A stretch of 64,000 bases of DNA from Perognathus longimembris pacificus (taxonomy: Eukaryota; Chordata; Mammalia; Rodentia; Heteromyidae), in assembly GCF_023159225.1 (NCBI RefSeq), contig NC_063188.1, forward strand, positions 32,853,979 to 32,917,978. The letters run 5' to 3'. The notes beneath the pieces were generated by a model. It had not been told where the DNA came from and searched no databases. It saw nothing but the letters and a program-made list of their open reading frames with translations. This document shows, in pieces, positions 1 through 11,737 of the stretch (within the stretch, counting starts at the first letter, position 1; the number at the start of each line of letters is the position of its first letter). A program made the translations under genes and the position numbers.

Positions 1-1224
1 GTCAAGGTCTTTGTAAAGATACCAAATTTTATTCATGAATACTTAGTATCTAAAGGACACATGTCATAATACTGTTTTGAGTGGAATTAAGTTTCAGCAC
101 ATGAATTTTGAGGAATATTCAGACCATAACATTCTACCTTTACCCACAAAATTCACATCTTTTTCACATGAAAAATACAGCCATTCCATTCCAACAGCCC
201 CCCAAATCTTTCCAACATCAACTCAAATCCAAAGTCCAAAGTCTCATTTAAGTTAGATATGGGTGAGATTCAAAGTTTCATTTTGAGGGAAATTTCCCTC
301 CAGCTGTGAGCCTGTGAAATCAAATAAGTTATGTGTTTCGAAGCACAATGACGATACAAACATAGAATAGATACTACTGTTCCAAAATGGAGAAATAGAC
401 AAGAAAAGAGAAACAGGTCCCAACTTAGTTCAAACCCAACATAGTAAACAATGTTAAAACTTCATGGCTTGAGAATAATATGGGACTCCATGTCCTGCCT
501 TCTGGACCCACTGGAGCAAGGTCTGGGTCTCTAAGAATTGACAGGATGACATTCCCATAGCTTTGTAGGTACAACTCATACAGTAGCTCTCATGGGTTGA
601 AGTTCATACAGGCCCTGTCGTTTTCTCAGTTCAGAGTTGCGTAAAGGTAGTTCTGTATTTCTGGAGTTTCTGGTGCTTGGTAGCATTACCCTCATAGCAG
701 CACTAAGCATTCCACCAAGTGTGAACTCTTTGTGGTGGCCCTGACCTGATGCCTGTGGCAGGCATTATTTAACAAGGGTTCTCTAAAACAGCCTTTGAAA
801 TCTAGATGGCAGTAGCATGCCTCTACAACTTTTATACTCTATAGACTTACAGAGTTAGTATGAGAAGTAGATCTGGGCAAAACCTAAGGCTGAATAGGCT
901 CCCTGGACTGTCTTTTTTTGACTAATTCTGCTCTGAAGTCCTAGCATTCTGGGCATGTGATTGAAGTGGCTACCAGTCTGGAAGATTTACAAAATGCTTT
1001 TGGTGTCATTCTCTAATTGGCTTGATAAAGATCCCCTGTCTTCCTTCTAGTTATACAAACGTCCGTGTCAAATGATGCTGCTACATGCCCTGGCCTGCAT
1101 AGCCGGCTGAGAATTTATACTTTTTATGCTCTGTTTCCCTTTTGGGTATAAATTTCAACTTTGAGAGAAAACATATAGCTCCCCAAATGCTCTGTTATTT
1201 AACTATTACATCTTAAGTCATAAC
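1..1224 (-). mobile_element. MaLR (ERVL-MaLR) internal region, ancient, non-coding
   Basis: The order of short motifs (a block on 'gtccaaagtctcat', then a 'gagcctgtgaaatcaaa' block, then 'ccaaaatggagaaat') follows the internal region of THE1/MST/MLT-type MaLR elements read in reverse. I see no open frame that could be gag or pol, as is usual for MaLR. It runs off the left edge of the window, and its LTR lies at about 1750-2385 on the same strand, so together they are one decayed provirus. Divergence is high; subfamily cannot be named without alignment. Confidence 0.6.
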
Positions 1225-1509
1225 TCACAATTTTTTATACTTATTTATTGTCAAAGTGGTGTACAGAGAGATTACAGTTCATACATTAGGCCATGGGTAC
1301 ATTTCTTGTACTGTTTGTTACCTCCTCCCTCATTGCCCCCTCCCCCTTCCCCCTTTCCCTCTCCCCCCCATGAGTTGTACAGTTGTTTACACCAAATGGT
1401 TTTGCTAGTATTGCTTTTGGAGTCATTTGTCTTTTTATCTTTTGTCTCTCAATTTTGATATTCCCTTTCACTTCCCTAGTTCTAACACCAGTATAATTCA
1501 CAATTTTTT
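1225..1509 (-). mobile_element. 5'-truncated L1 3' end with 12-bp TSD
   Basis: A 261-bp L1 3' end (1237-1497) lies on the minus strand between perfect direct repeats 'tcacaatttttt' at 1225-1236 and 1498-1509. It carries the window's hallmark L1 3' terminus (antisense 'attgtcaaagtggtgtacag') followed by the pyrimidine-rich (C/T) part of the 3' UTR. The open frame on its minus strand is L1 3' UTR, not a gene. It landed inside the MaLR provirus, so it is younger than that element. Confidence 0.85.
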
Positions 1510-1552
1510 CTCTTCCTCCCAGTGTTAGAACATGAATATAATTCAGACATAT

Positions 1553-1611
1553 TTTTTTGCCTTCAGCTCAAGGCTAGTGCTCTACCACTTGAGCCACAGT
1601 GCCACTTCCAT
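1553..1611 (-). mobile_element. Fragment of SINE right monomer (Geo/dID)
   Basis: A T-run is followed by 'ctcaaggctagtgctctacc' and 'acttgagccacagtgccac', the antisense of the right half shared by both SINE dimers of this window. The outer part of the monomer is missing, so this is a truncated copy. Confidence 0.6.
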
Positions 1612-1649
1612 CAAATCTATATATTTTTATTCTTTTCCTAATAATTTTG

Positions 1650-1708
1650 ATGCACAGTTGGCTGAATCCATGGATACAGAACCCATAGAGAGAAAAGGCT
1701 TACCCTAT
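1650..1708. mobile_element. Terminal fragment of a Tigger/MER2-like DNA transposon
   Basis: The phrase 'ctgaatccatggatacagaa' is typical of the terminal inverted repeat zone of MER2/Tigger elements. Only about 55 bases are recognisable, so orientation and family are uncertain. Confidence 0.35.
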
Positions 1709-1744
1709 TGTTACAGAAACACCTCCATATCTCTGATAACTATT

Positions 1745-2385
1745 TTTACATTAGTCCATTCACATTGTCACAATAAAATACTGGAATTGCATAATTTATA
1801 AATACTAATCATTTATTGCCCATAGTCCTGGAAGATTGAAGTCTAAGATTAATCTATCAGCAGGTTTTGGTGTGTGGTGAATGGCACCTTCTTGCTGCAT
1901 CCTCTAGAGGGAAAGAACACTGTGCCCTCATATGGCAGAACATGTAAGGGTGAAAAAGAATGTGAACTCCCTTTGGCAAGCTTTTTAAAAATATCAATTT
2001 TTATTAATAAATTAATATAATTGATTCACTGTAATACTTTCATACACACATTCAATATACATTGACCATATTCATCCACACTTCTTTCATCAAATCCTTT
2101 AATAAAATATAATTCTATACTTTTATAATTGTATTTTATAAGTAAATTATAATTTTAATTGTATAAAGGGCTTTCACTGTGATTTTTTCCATACATGGGT
2201 ATATTTATTTTAATCAAACTTTTATAAGGGCATCTATTTCTGGAGAAAGCCTCTTCCCTCATGATACAATCTGTTCCCCCTAAAGCCTCAGTTGAAGCTT
2301 CACAAGGAACAGTACTGTTTCGTGGGGGATTAAATGCCACTATGAGTTTTTGAAGAGGCATAAACATTCAAACTATACCACCCAT
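1745..2385 (-). mobile_element. MaLR LTR (MST/MLT1-like), interrupted
   Basis: Antisense LTR hallmarks are in order: 'ttagtccattcacattgtca' near 1753, then '...ataatttataaa', a 'tcataaggcag'-type middle, and after about 2214 'ataagggcat' and 'gccactatgagtttttgaag'. Roughly 1995-2213 is AT-rich sequence that does not fit the LTR and probably is an insertion I cannot classify. It is the 5' LTR of the minus-strand provirus whose interior fills 1-1224. Confidence 0.6.
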
Positions 2386-2981
2386 GTTTCACAAATACTT
2401 AATATGTACTTAAATTACTTGTTAATCTTGTTAAAATGCAGATTGGACACTGTGCATACATGTCAAAAGGGCAAAAGGCCTAAGGTAGTTTTCCTGGTCC
2501 TTCATAAGATATTAATCGATGAGGGCAGAGCTTTCAAGACTGTGTTTATTAATGCTGCCTCAGTGGGTAACAAGTTTCAATGACTGAATCTGGGAGGAGG
2601 CCATATAGACTATAGCAATTTTGAAGCTAACATGTATTATGCATAATTCTGGGGAGAAGCCCTAGGTCCAAAAGTGCCAGTCATTTGTATCCTTGGTAGT
2701 CTTGTTAAAATCGCTTTGGAAAATGTAGGTAACTGAACAAATGCCTTGCCAAGACATCACCAATGCATGGAGCTGCTCAAAGGAAGAGATCTTGGGAATT
2801 TGGACAATAGGATAAAAAAACAAAATTCACTTGCACTGACTGTAGTGTTCTTTCCCCCTAAGCAATGTAAGAAAATAACAGAACAACCTTTAAGCTTTGG
2901 CAGCTATCCCTGGTGACTAAATAGTTTTATCCTTATTCCAGAAATTGCCTTTTCTAGAAGCAGAATGGACAAGTCCCCTGT
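2386..2981. other. Unique sequence, no gene seen
   Basis: About 600 bases with no repeat or coding signal I recognise. The open frames crossing it are short and start in repeats. Confidence 0.5.
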
Positions 2982-3229
2982 CTCAGGAGAATCTTTTTTT
3001 TTTTTTTTTTTTTTTTGCCAGTCCTGGGCCTTGGACTCAGGGCCTGAGCACTGTCGCACTGTCCCTGGCTTCTTTTTGCTCAAGGCTAGCACTCTGCCAC
3101 TTGAGCCACAGCGCCACTTCTGGCTGTTTTCTATATATGTGGTGCTGAGGAATCGAACCCAGGGCTTCATGTATACGAGGCAAGCACTCTTGCCACTAGG
3201 CCATATTCCCAGCCCTCAGGAGAATCTTT
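2982..3229 (-). mobile_element. IDL-Geo dimeric SINE with 15-bp TSD
   Basis: Full-length minus-strand copy: T-tail 2994-3016, right (Geo) monomer, then left ID-like monomer ending 'ccatattcccagccc'. Perfect TSD 'ctcaggagaatcttt' at 2982-2996 and 3215-3229. In the sense direction the left monomer carries an RNA polymerase III B-box ('gggttcgattcc'). Open frames on both strands here are SINE sequence. Confidence 0.9.
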
Positions 3230-6200
3230 AAAAAGAGGGCTTTCTGCCTTTTCAGCTACCCAAGAGAGCTGAGTGATAGGACTACAGAGAGCAACATGGC
3301 AGCAAAACATCTGGCAACAACAAAAACCCCTACTTGCAGAGTGGCACCTTTGTCAGCCTCAAAAAAGGTGGATGACAATATTTACACAAAGATTTGCTAT
3401 TCCTTGCTGTTTATAGGTGTGTGGCTTTGGTTATATTGATAGTGAGTATGGGCAGAAAGCAAGAGACAAAGAAATGTATGACTGAAGAATGGCAGTGAGA
3501 GGGCTGATAAGCTCCATAGCATCTAGAGCCTTCTGAGAAATGCCTTGTTTCCTTTCCTCCTTTATCTTCCCCTTCTTTACCCTCTCACTTCTTTAGTCTC
3601 TTGGTTCTTCTATTTTAGAACTTTTTCCTTCTTTCTGACTTTGTATTTAATAGAATTTCAAAGATGCTAGTGGTCTTTTGTGTGGCTTTGCCTCCAGCCC
3701 CATCCAAGTCCTAGCAGGTAACTCTCAGGACTCATGAGGCTATTTGCCAACTTGTTTTTCTTCACAAATCAAGTCATATATTGGCCCCAAAGTCCACATA
3801 AGCAATATAAATGATCAACTCATCAATTAATGCTAAGCAACTATATGTTTTGTGTATTTTTCCAGAGCTGCTTAGGGAGCCTGGTAACTGGTCACTGGTT
3901 TTAGGAGCTGGTCCCAGTCAAATTGGAGAAAACAATTTGCATGGCAATGGGTGACCTATTAGATTTTCGCAGTTCCTCCTTGGTGTTCAGATCATTTCCT
4001 TTTACTTGTTCTGCTGAACTATAAGGTCTTTTCTTGTACAGGATGTGGGTTAGATACTCACTCCATGAAAAGGATGTTAACATAGAAGAGGTCTCACCTT
4101 ACCCACATGCTCCTTCCCTCTCATCAGCATCAAGCCCTTCTTTTTATGCCCTATAATACTACACTTAGAGACTGTAAGCACTCAATGCTTGCCTTAGGAA
4201 CTTGAGAGCCTAGGTTCTTGTGGGTGTTGAACTGGGGGGGGGGGCGGGGGAAGTCCTCAACTCTTTCAAGCTACAATTTTTATAAGTACAGGAAGGATAG
4301 GAATGGCTGGCCGTGAGTAGAGGAGATGAAAGTGATGAAAGATTTTGGTCTAGATTGTGTATGCTGGTTAGTATAAGTAGTGGTTGAGTGATGGTTTGAA
4401 AGTATGCATCATCTATCTCCATGTGGACTATAGGAGAATAAGGATCCCTATTTGTAACTGAAGTATTATTGGGAAGATGCTATGTGGTGAAGGTCCCCTA
4501 TCTCCAAGTTCTCTTCTTCCCAAGAAATTAGAGTGTTAGAGAGCAAACACTTTTCCATAGATGTTTCAAAAGTTTTTCTGAGCCTTAAAGGTATTTGTAT
4601 TTCCAGCCTCAATTGGCTTCTCTAAGAGACTTCAGGTACTAGTAAAACTTGTAGCTGACATGACCAATAGGAAAGGACCAGAATCTACCACTTCTCCTGG
4701 ACAACCCAGAGTTGTAGCAGTAATTGAGGGGGAGAAAATGAGAGAAATTCTCAGTGCATGAAAATGGAAGACTAGGAAATCCATGTGAGAACTCTCTAGA
4801 AAGTTTAATGGTCTCTGAAATCCATAGTTGCTACTTTAGCTTTCTGAAAAGCAGTGAATAGAGTCAGTGCTCAGGAAATGTTAACCAAATGGAAAAGGGA
4901 GAATGAAATTATACTCTTTGAAGACCATTGCTAATAGTTTCCATTCAGTTATACAGACTTTTGGAGAGAAGTGCTAGAAACATAGATCTGTGCTGATCCT
5001 TAATATTTTCCAAATCATATTGTATGTTGATTATATGTATGATAAACAGAAAGAGAAAAAGCTCCTTTCAATAAAAGTACCATTTGCAACATTCATTAAG
5101 CCCTAAATGACCAAATGGAACATTTGAAATCACAGTGATGAATTGAGTTATTATCTAGAGCAGAATGGAGTCGGGAGATTGAAGCATAACTAGTTTTCTA
5201 AGTCCTGAGAACAAAAATTTCATAAGTTTTGAGAAGTTAACGTAGCTCCAATGCAAAGAAGCCTAGTTCACCATAAGCAGAAATAGGAAAGTAACATTAT
5301 GATGCCTTATCACCATGGTACCTCCAACCTCATCCTACCAACAAATTTTATCTAAAGTTGAAACACTATTAAATATAGTAATCCTTTGTAATATCTCATC
5401 TCTCATTATCTCCATGGCACATTTCCCTTTGAATACAAGTATCCTTTTCATTTTATGTAATGCTGGATATTACAATTGTTGCCTTTGCACACTTATTTTC
5501 TTTCTTGAAAACAATATTCTTTAAACTTGCATTCACTAACTTATAGAAGTATGTTTTACTTTTGTTCAATTTCCAAACACGTTAATTTGTTCTTTCCTTG
5601 GGAGTTATTACAAAAGTAATAAAAGGAAAGAAACACCCACAGATATCATCCACTAACAAAATCAACATTTCTGAAGTATTTCTTTAAGTAGGAGGGGCCA
5701 TCCGTGAAGTGTTTTTACAATGACAACTTTTTGTAACTCTGCACTGTTGTCCATAGTTCTCCCATTGCTTACTCCTCCAAGCCAGACAGTGCGCTGGACT
5801 ATGTGTTTTACTTTTAATGATACTGTATCCAAGATGTTGCTAACCAAGCCCTAATTATCTTCCTAATTTTTCTTCCTCTTCCTTTTGTTCCTGTCCTATA
5901 ATTAGACATAGTGCAATGTTCAACTTGACTGGCTCACATTTAGAACTTTCCCTAAAAGCCCTAGCAGCAGACTGGGGAATGAGCCAATATTTCACAAATT
6001 TTGTTTGGACATGGACCCCAGAGGTTTCCCAAGTCCAAATTCTGCCAAGCTGGCCTAGCTATGTCCTAAGAATCACTTCTCCTGCGGTTCTCTCTCCCTT
6101 GGTCTTCCAGGGGATTTATTCAATTGGGTCCTTGTTTGCTAAGAGGCACAGGTATGCTGGTATCTGAGACATAACTAAACAAACCCAGCAGAGAATGGGA

Positions 6201-6540
6201 AACTGCCTCTGTTACTGGGTGAGAAGATAGACATCACCCTTATCCATCTCATCACTATTTCCAGCTAACATTAAGCACTTGGTTATAGGGGAAAGACACA
6301 TTCCCTGGACTCCTGGGGCTTCTGTTCTGTGCAGGCCAGGGATATGCCCAAATAAGAGACACACAACCACAAGCAATGTATCTGGGAAATGCTGAAGGGA
6401 ACAGAATTCAACAGTGGGCTGGGGTGGTGGTGTTAAAACTACTTACACAGGGACTTTTTTTGGCCTTTGTTCTTTCCAGAAAATTTAGGACAAGACTGGT
6501 TGTAATTTAATTTGACTCATAGCCAGTACCCTTCTTTATG
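3230..6540. other. Mostly unique, non-coding sequence
   Basis: No open frame above about 85 codons, no recognised repeat except an impure G-run at 4234-4250 (17 bases of G with one C). Base composition is ordinary AT-rich mammalian intergenic DNA. Old MIR or L2 traces may be present but are too decayed for me to claim. Confidence 0.45.
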
Positions 6541-6546
6541 CTTTGT

Positions 6547-6629
6547 CTTCCTCCTCCTCCTCCTCCTCCTCCTCCTCCTCCTCCTCCTCCTCCTCCTCCT
6601 CCTCCTCCTCCTCCTCCTCCTCCTCCTCT
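6547..6629. repeat. (TCC)n / (GGA)n microsatellite
   Basis: About 27 uninterrupted CTC/TCC units. It accounts for the poly-leucine open frame across 6512-6826. The all-pyrimidine strand has mirror symmetry, so intramolecular triplex formation is possible. Confidence 0.95.
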
Positions 6630-6919
6630 CTTTTTTAAAATGGAAAAGAAAGTCTTATAGTAAACCTCTGTGCAGCTGTATTTTTATTTTATGTAGTACA
6701 GGGATACAGAGCCCCAGCTTAGAAACACTACCCATTCTCTTTTATCTTTCTTTTGTATTTTCTTCCTTTGGTATCCTTTTCAATCTCTTCCTTTCCAACT
6801 TTTTTCTACTTCAATATTCCCCCTAACTTCCTTTCTTAACCCTTAAAATAACTAGAGGGTGGGGGAAGATGAAAAGAAAGAGAGGGAGGATATGGAAAGA
6901 TTGAATAGAAGCGTTAATA

Positions 6920-7245
6920 GTGAGCATTTCTCAAGGTCCTGGCATATAGTGTCTCTGACTTCCCTTCAACTTTAAAGAAATCAATAGTAATAACTATAAT
7001 ACAATGGATATTTATTATGCATAATTGTTTTCAATAGATCTTCTCATCTAATACTTACAGTAACTGCAAGCTGACACCATGGCTCACATTTTGCAAATGA
7101 GAAAAATGGGAATGTGAAACTGAACTTGAGGTACAGCAAGGCTAATCCAATGGAGCCAGAGAGCTGTGGTTTGAATCCTGGATCTGCTAACTATTAGCTA
7201 AATGACCTTGGACATTTGCTTATCTTTCCATGTCTCTGCTAATAC
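6920..7245 (+). mobile_element. Two decayed MIR-family SINEs
   Basis: The stretch near 7075-7150 ('...cattttgcaaatgagaaaa') resembles the MIRb/MIR3 'cattttacagatgaggaaac' block, and 7155-7215 ('gtggtttgaatcctggatct', then 'aaatgaccttgg') resembles the MIR core. Both are heavily mutated, as expected for ancient MIR. Confidence 0.5.
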
Positions 7246-7327
7246 TATTACTTTACTCTAAAAAGGTACCTAACCTTGCTTAAGGGTTTTAATTGTCAAG
7301 AACAAAAACGTTGACCGAAAGTTTAAA

Positions 7328-7856
7328 TATAGTAAGCCCCCTGTCTATGGTTTGCTTTCTAAAGTTGTAGCTACCTGTAGTCAGTCATGGTCTAAAAAAA
7401 CCATTAAATGGAAAATTGTAGAAATAAATAATTCATAAGTTTTACAGGCGTTTTTAAGTTTAGCAGGCGTTTTTCTGAGTAGCATGGCGATAGCTCATGC
7501 CATCTTGCTCTGAGTCATCCTTCTGTCCAGTGTATCGATGCTGGATATAACACTCGTGACTCACTTAGTAGCTATCTCAGTTATCAAATCAACTGTCCTG
7601 AAACATACTCTTATTTTAGTTATGAAATAGACCCAAAGGACATGAATAGTGATGCTGGCAATTTGGACATGACGACAAGAAGCAGTAAAGTGCTTCCTTT
7701 AAGTATAATAATGAAAGTTCTTGACTTAAATACGGACAGAAAGAAATGTATGTGGAAGTTGTAAAGATCTATGATAATAAGTTTATGAAGTTGTGAAGAA
7801 GAAAAAAATGTTTTGCTGCCACATCCCAAAATGTAGAGGTTGTGCTGGATGTATCG
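7328..7856 (+). pseudogene. Tigger (pogo-type) DNA transposon with transposase N-terminal relic
   Basis: The 5' non-coding part ('ccctgtctatggtttgcttt', 'attaaatggaaaattgtaga', 'ataattcataagtttta') and the following block match the known layout of a Tigger element reading into its transposase. From about 7630 the plus strand still spells, in broken frames, the start of the DNA-binding domain ('agtgatgctggcaatttgga', 'taaagtgcttcctttaagt', 'aaagttcttgactta', 'gttgtaaagatctatg'). In-frame stops and indels are frequent, and the catalytic DDE part is absent, so it is dead. It is an ancient cut-and-paste element. The minus-strand open frame at 7620-7862 is only its shadow. Confidence 0.7.
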
Positions 7857-8170
7857 ATGCACATGTGTACTCCCAGAGAACTACAAAAGAGGCAGAGATG
7901 AGGCGGATCATAGTTTGAGGTAAACCTGGGCAAAAAGTGAGTGACACCTCAGCTCAATAAACTAGTAGGATGTCATGATGCATACCTGTAACCCAAGCTC
8001 CATGGAAGATTTAGGTAAGAAGATATTGATCTGAAAATAGCCTGGGGGAAAAGTGCAAGGCCATATCCATAAAATTTACTAAAGCAAAAGGACTGCAGGT
8101 GTGATCCAGGTGTACACCTGCCTAACAGGTGTGAGACCTTGAGTTCAAACTCAATTCAAAAGCTTGTAAA
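7857..8170 (+). mobile_element. Old B1-type dimeric SINE
   Basis: A B1-like block ('gatgcatacctgtaacccaa', then a 'cctggg' motif) is followed near 8100 by an ID/tRNA-like block ending 'gagttcaaactcaattcaaa'. It is more diverged than the other B1-dID copies here. A further B1-like piece may precede it (7860-7960). Confidence 0.45.
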
Positions 8171-8441
8171 AATTACAGTCGCAGTTCATGATAAGTACTT
8201 GAGATATGAAAGGCACTAAATACTTCTATGTATGTACAGGAATAAAGCATAACATCTGTAGAGTTTGGTATCAGGAATCCAGTGGGGATCTTGGACTGTT
8301 TCCCTCCCAAATAAATGGAATGATCATAGAGTGTACTTTGTGGTATGAACAAATAAGTCAAATATGAAAAATGGAAAACTAGGTAACTATGCCCCAAGTA
8401 CAAAGTGTGCACAGTGTGCTAGGATCTGGTCAATATGTCAT

Positions 8442-9066
8442 TCCATGTGGTATCTTTTTATAATTGATTGATTTATTGTCAAAGTGATGTACAGAGGGGT
8501 TATAGTTTCATACATAAGGCAGTGAGTATATTTCTTATGAAACTTGTTACCTCCTCCATATTTTTCTCCCACCTTCCCCCCTCCCCAACGCCCTCCTTTC
8601 CACCCCTCCCCGAGTTGTACAGTTAGTTTCCAGCATATATTTTTGTAAGTATTGCTGTTGCATTGGTTCTCCTTTTGCCCTTTGTCTCTCCATTCTGATG
8701 TTCCCCTTCTCTTCGCAATTTCCAATAAATGTATATACAATACCCAGGGTACCAAAATCAGTTACAGTGACATCAGGGGTAAAGCCATGGGGAAGAAAGA
8801 CAAAATTAAACGGCATAATTTCACATGCTACATTGAACATAACAACGATAAACCGCTTATTTCTATAACTTGGGAGTTCTTTTCGTTTAGTATCATTTTG
8901 TCTGTTCATATGCACATAGCTAATGTAATCTTTTGGGTAAATGTGGGGCTGCTGGGTCATGGGGAGTTCTATGTTCAGCCTTTGGAGGAACCTCCATACT
9001 GCTTTCCAAAGTGGTTGAACAAGTTTACACTTCCACCAGCAGTGGCGTTCTCCATGGGGTATCTTT
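8442..9066 (-). mobile_element. Truncated L1 with internal deletion, 16-bp TSD
   Basis: An L1 3' end on the minus strand (8458-9050) sits between direct repeats at 8442-8457 and 9051-9066 that differ at one base (t/g in 'tccatg-ggtatcttt'). Read on the minus strand it begins in the ORF2 C-terminal zone (around 9050-8940) and jumps at about 8930-8880 to the 3' UTR; compared with the copy at 10690-11725, roughly 300 bases are missing. Open frames on both strands (105-138 codons) are L1 3' sequence and not genes. Confidence 0.85.
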
Positions 9067-9340
9067 AAGAGTACACAGGGATAGCAAGCACCTTTATATC
9101 AAGCTATGTAAGTACAGCAATGGTGCATGAAAGGTTTTCAAGTATAGTCACAAATTCAACTACTTCACCATTGTTATGCAAAATGTCTACAGCATCAGTG
9201 CATATGCTCTAACTTACAGTTTAGAGACTATGTGTGACAGGTACATGTGTTCTATGCTATGTGCTCATGGATTTTGTGGGATGAATGGGTGTCCCACAGG
9301 AAGTTTCTAAGTAGTGAAGTGCATAGGGTCTAGAACACAG
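9067..9340. other. Unique sequence
   Basis: No gene or repeat recognised. Confidence 0.4.
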
Positions 9341-9836
9341 TTGACCTTCCATATGGTTGAGTTCCAGATCCATGGAGTCAACAAATCTCACACCAAAATT
9401 TCAGAAAATTTCAGAATGTTACAAAGAAGCAAAGCTCCAATTTGTGGTATGCTGAATCCATGTGAATGACGTTATATTGTATGTGCACCTTCCTATAGTC
9501 TCCCACCATTACACAGATCCTCAGACTCTCCCTAGCACCCATGTTGCTAACATTGTTTGACTCATACTGCCCTCATGCACTATATGGTTAGGCCTATGGT
9601 GATTGCAAATGAACTGCATGTGTAAACTTTTCCTTGTCATTATTCCCTGACAAGTACAGCATAAAACTATCTATATAAGGTTTACATTTTATTTAATCTA
9701 GAGATGTTTTAAAGTATATGGGAGAAATGTTTAAGTTATGTGCAGTAAAAAGATTAAATGGCATTTTCTATAAGAGTCTTGCACATTCATGGATTTTGGT
9801 ATATAAGGGAGGGTTGTCCTAGAGCCTTGACACCAA
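9341..9836. mobile_element. Non-autonomous Tigger/MER2-like DNA transposon
   Basis: The left end ('cagttgaccttccatatggt', then 'cagatccatggagtcaac') and the right end ('attcatggattttggtatat', 'gggagggttgtcct') are inverted copies of each other, the terminal arrangement of MER2-class elements. The interior has no open frame and includes the expected 'caaagctccaatttgtggta' type block. Members of this class are moved by a Tigger transposase such as the one whose relic lies at 7328-7856. Confidence 0.65.
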
Positions 9837-9989
9837 TGAACCTCCTCTTGGTTTCCCCAGCCCCAGTCCACCCCCACTGAAGGCTGGGACATTGACCAGA
9901 TAGGAAAATTTCTGGGTAGAGCTTCCAGAGGCAATGACTTGAACTTCTCAGGGCAGTGAAATTTAAGAAACAGGAAGAACAATGAGATG

Positions 9990-11737
9990 AGAGCAAGTTT
10001 GGATATTGATGGGTTTTGCATTGAATTTGTAGATAGCCTTTGGCAATATTGCCATTTTCACAATGTTAATCCTCTCAACCCAAGATCATGGGAGGTTTTT
10101 ACCATTTCCTTAGTTCTGCTTTAATTTCCTTTTTCAAGTTTTTTAAGTCCTCCTCATAGAGGTCTTTCACTTCTTTGGTTAAGGTTATTCCTAAGTATTT
10201 TGTTTTTTGACGCTATTGTGAAGGGAGTTGCTTTCCTGATTTCAGCCTCGTTCCTCCCATTGTTTGTATATAGAAAATTTATTGATTTTTGAGGGTTTAT
10301 TTTATATCCTGCTACTTTGCCAAAGTTTGGGTCAGCTCAAGTAACTTGGGAGTAGAGTCTATGGGGTTCTTAAAATACAGGATCATGTCATCTACAAAGA
10401 GAGTTTAACTTCATTTTTCCCTATTTGGATCCCCTTTATGTCTTTCTCTTGCCTTATTGCTCTGGCTAGGAATTCTAGTACTATGTTGAAGAGGAGAGGA
10501 GAGAGTGGACAACATTGTCTTGCTCCTGATTTTAAAGGAAATAGCTTTAGCTTTTCACCATTAAGTATAATGCTCACTGTATGTTTGTCATAGACAGCCT
10601 TTATTATATTCAGGAATGTTCCCTGGATTCCTAGCTTCTCCAAAACTTTCATCATAAATGGGTGTTGGATTTTTATCAAATGCTTTTAGAAAGCCCAAAG
10701 ATTGGGAGAAGATCTTTACTGGCCATACAACAGACAAAAGCCTCATATATAAAATATACATAGAACTCAAAAAATTATATTCCTCCAAAAAAATCATCAA
10801 ATAACTAACTTCCCCCTCAACAAATGGGCTAAAGACCTAAAAAGAGACTTCTCTGAAGAGGAAATGAGAATGGCCAACAGTATGGAGGTTCCTCAAAAGG
10901 CTAAACATAGAGCTCCACTATGACCCAACAGCCCCACTTTGGGGCATCTAACCAAAAGATTACAAGCAAGACCACACTAAAGCCACCAGAACAACTATGT
11001 TCATCGCAGTACAGTTTGTTATCATTAAAATATGGAACCAACCCAGATGCCTCTCAGATCAAGAAAATGGTACATACACACAATAGAATTCTATGCCTTT
11101 ATCAGAAAGAATGACATTGCCCCATTCGGAAGGAAATGGAAGGACTTGGAAAAAATCATACTAAATGAAGTGAGCCAGACCCAAAGAAACATGGACTGTA
11201 TGGTTTCCCTCATAGGGAATAATTAGTACATGTCTAGGACTATCCATCAGAAGATCATAATAGCTCAATAGCTATGCCCCTACGAACACATAAGATGATG
11301 CTAAGATGAAGTCCAAGTTATAGAAACAAGTGGTATATCATTGTTTTTGTTATTTTCAACATGCCATGTGAAATTATGACCTTTTTCTTTTGTATTTCTT
11401 TCCCGTGGTTTTACCCCTGATATCACTGTAATTGATTTTTGTATCCTGAATATTGTATATATGTGCATTGGAACTAGGGAAGGGAAAGGGAATACCAAAA
11501 TCGAGAGACAAATGATAAAAATACAAACCAAATGCAACAGCAATACTTACAAAAGTATATGGTGTGAACCAACTGTACAACTCATGGGGGGAGAGGGAAA
11601 TGGGGAAGGGGAGGCGGGAGAAAATGATGGAGGAGGTAACAAGTTGGATAAGAAATGTACTCAGTGCCTTATGTATGAAACTGTAACCCCTCTGTACATC
11701 ACTTTGACAATAAAGAAATGAACAAAAAGAGCAAGTT
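9990..11737 (+). pseudogene. 5'-inverted L1 insertion (ORF2 fragments plus 3' UTR), 10-bp TSD
   Basis: The 5' part (10000 to about 10687) is on the minus strand and encodes L1 ORF2 reverse-transcriptase residues; 10392-10679 translates to a 95-residue piece with the family's '[18 protein letters not shown]' and '[11 protein letters not shown]' blocks. The 3' part (about 10688-11727) is on the plus strand: the ORF2 C-terminus (stops and frameshifts), then the 3' UTR ending 'actttgacaataaagaaatg'. Direct repeats 'agagcaagtt' lie at 9990-9999 and 11728-11737. One insertion with an inverted 5' end is the usual outcome of twin priming. ORF2 normally supplies endonuclease and reverse transcriptase; here it is only a fragment and cannot function. 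Confidence 0.88.

Noticed and set aside
6512..6826. 104-codon frame with a leucine run that looks like a membrane segment
   Set aside because: The leucines come from the (TCC)n microsatellite, and the flanks show no coding signal.
8652..9068. 138-codon plus-strand frame
   Set aside because: It is the antisense of an L1 3' end bounded by TSDs.
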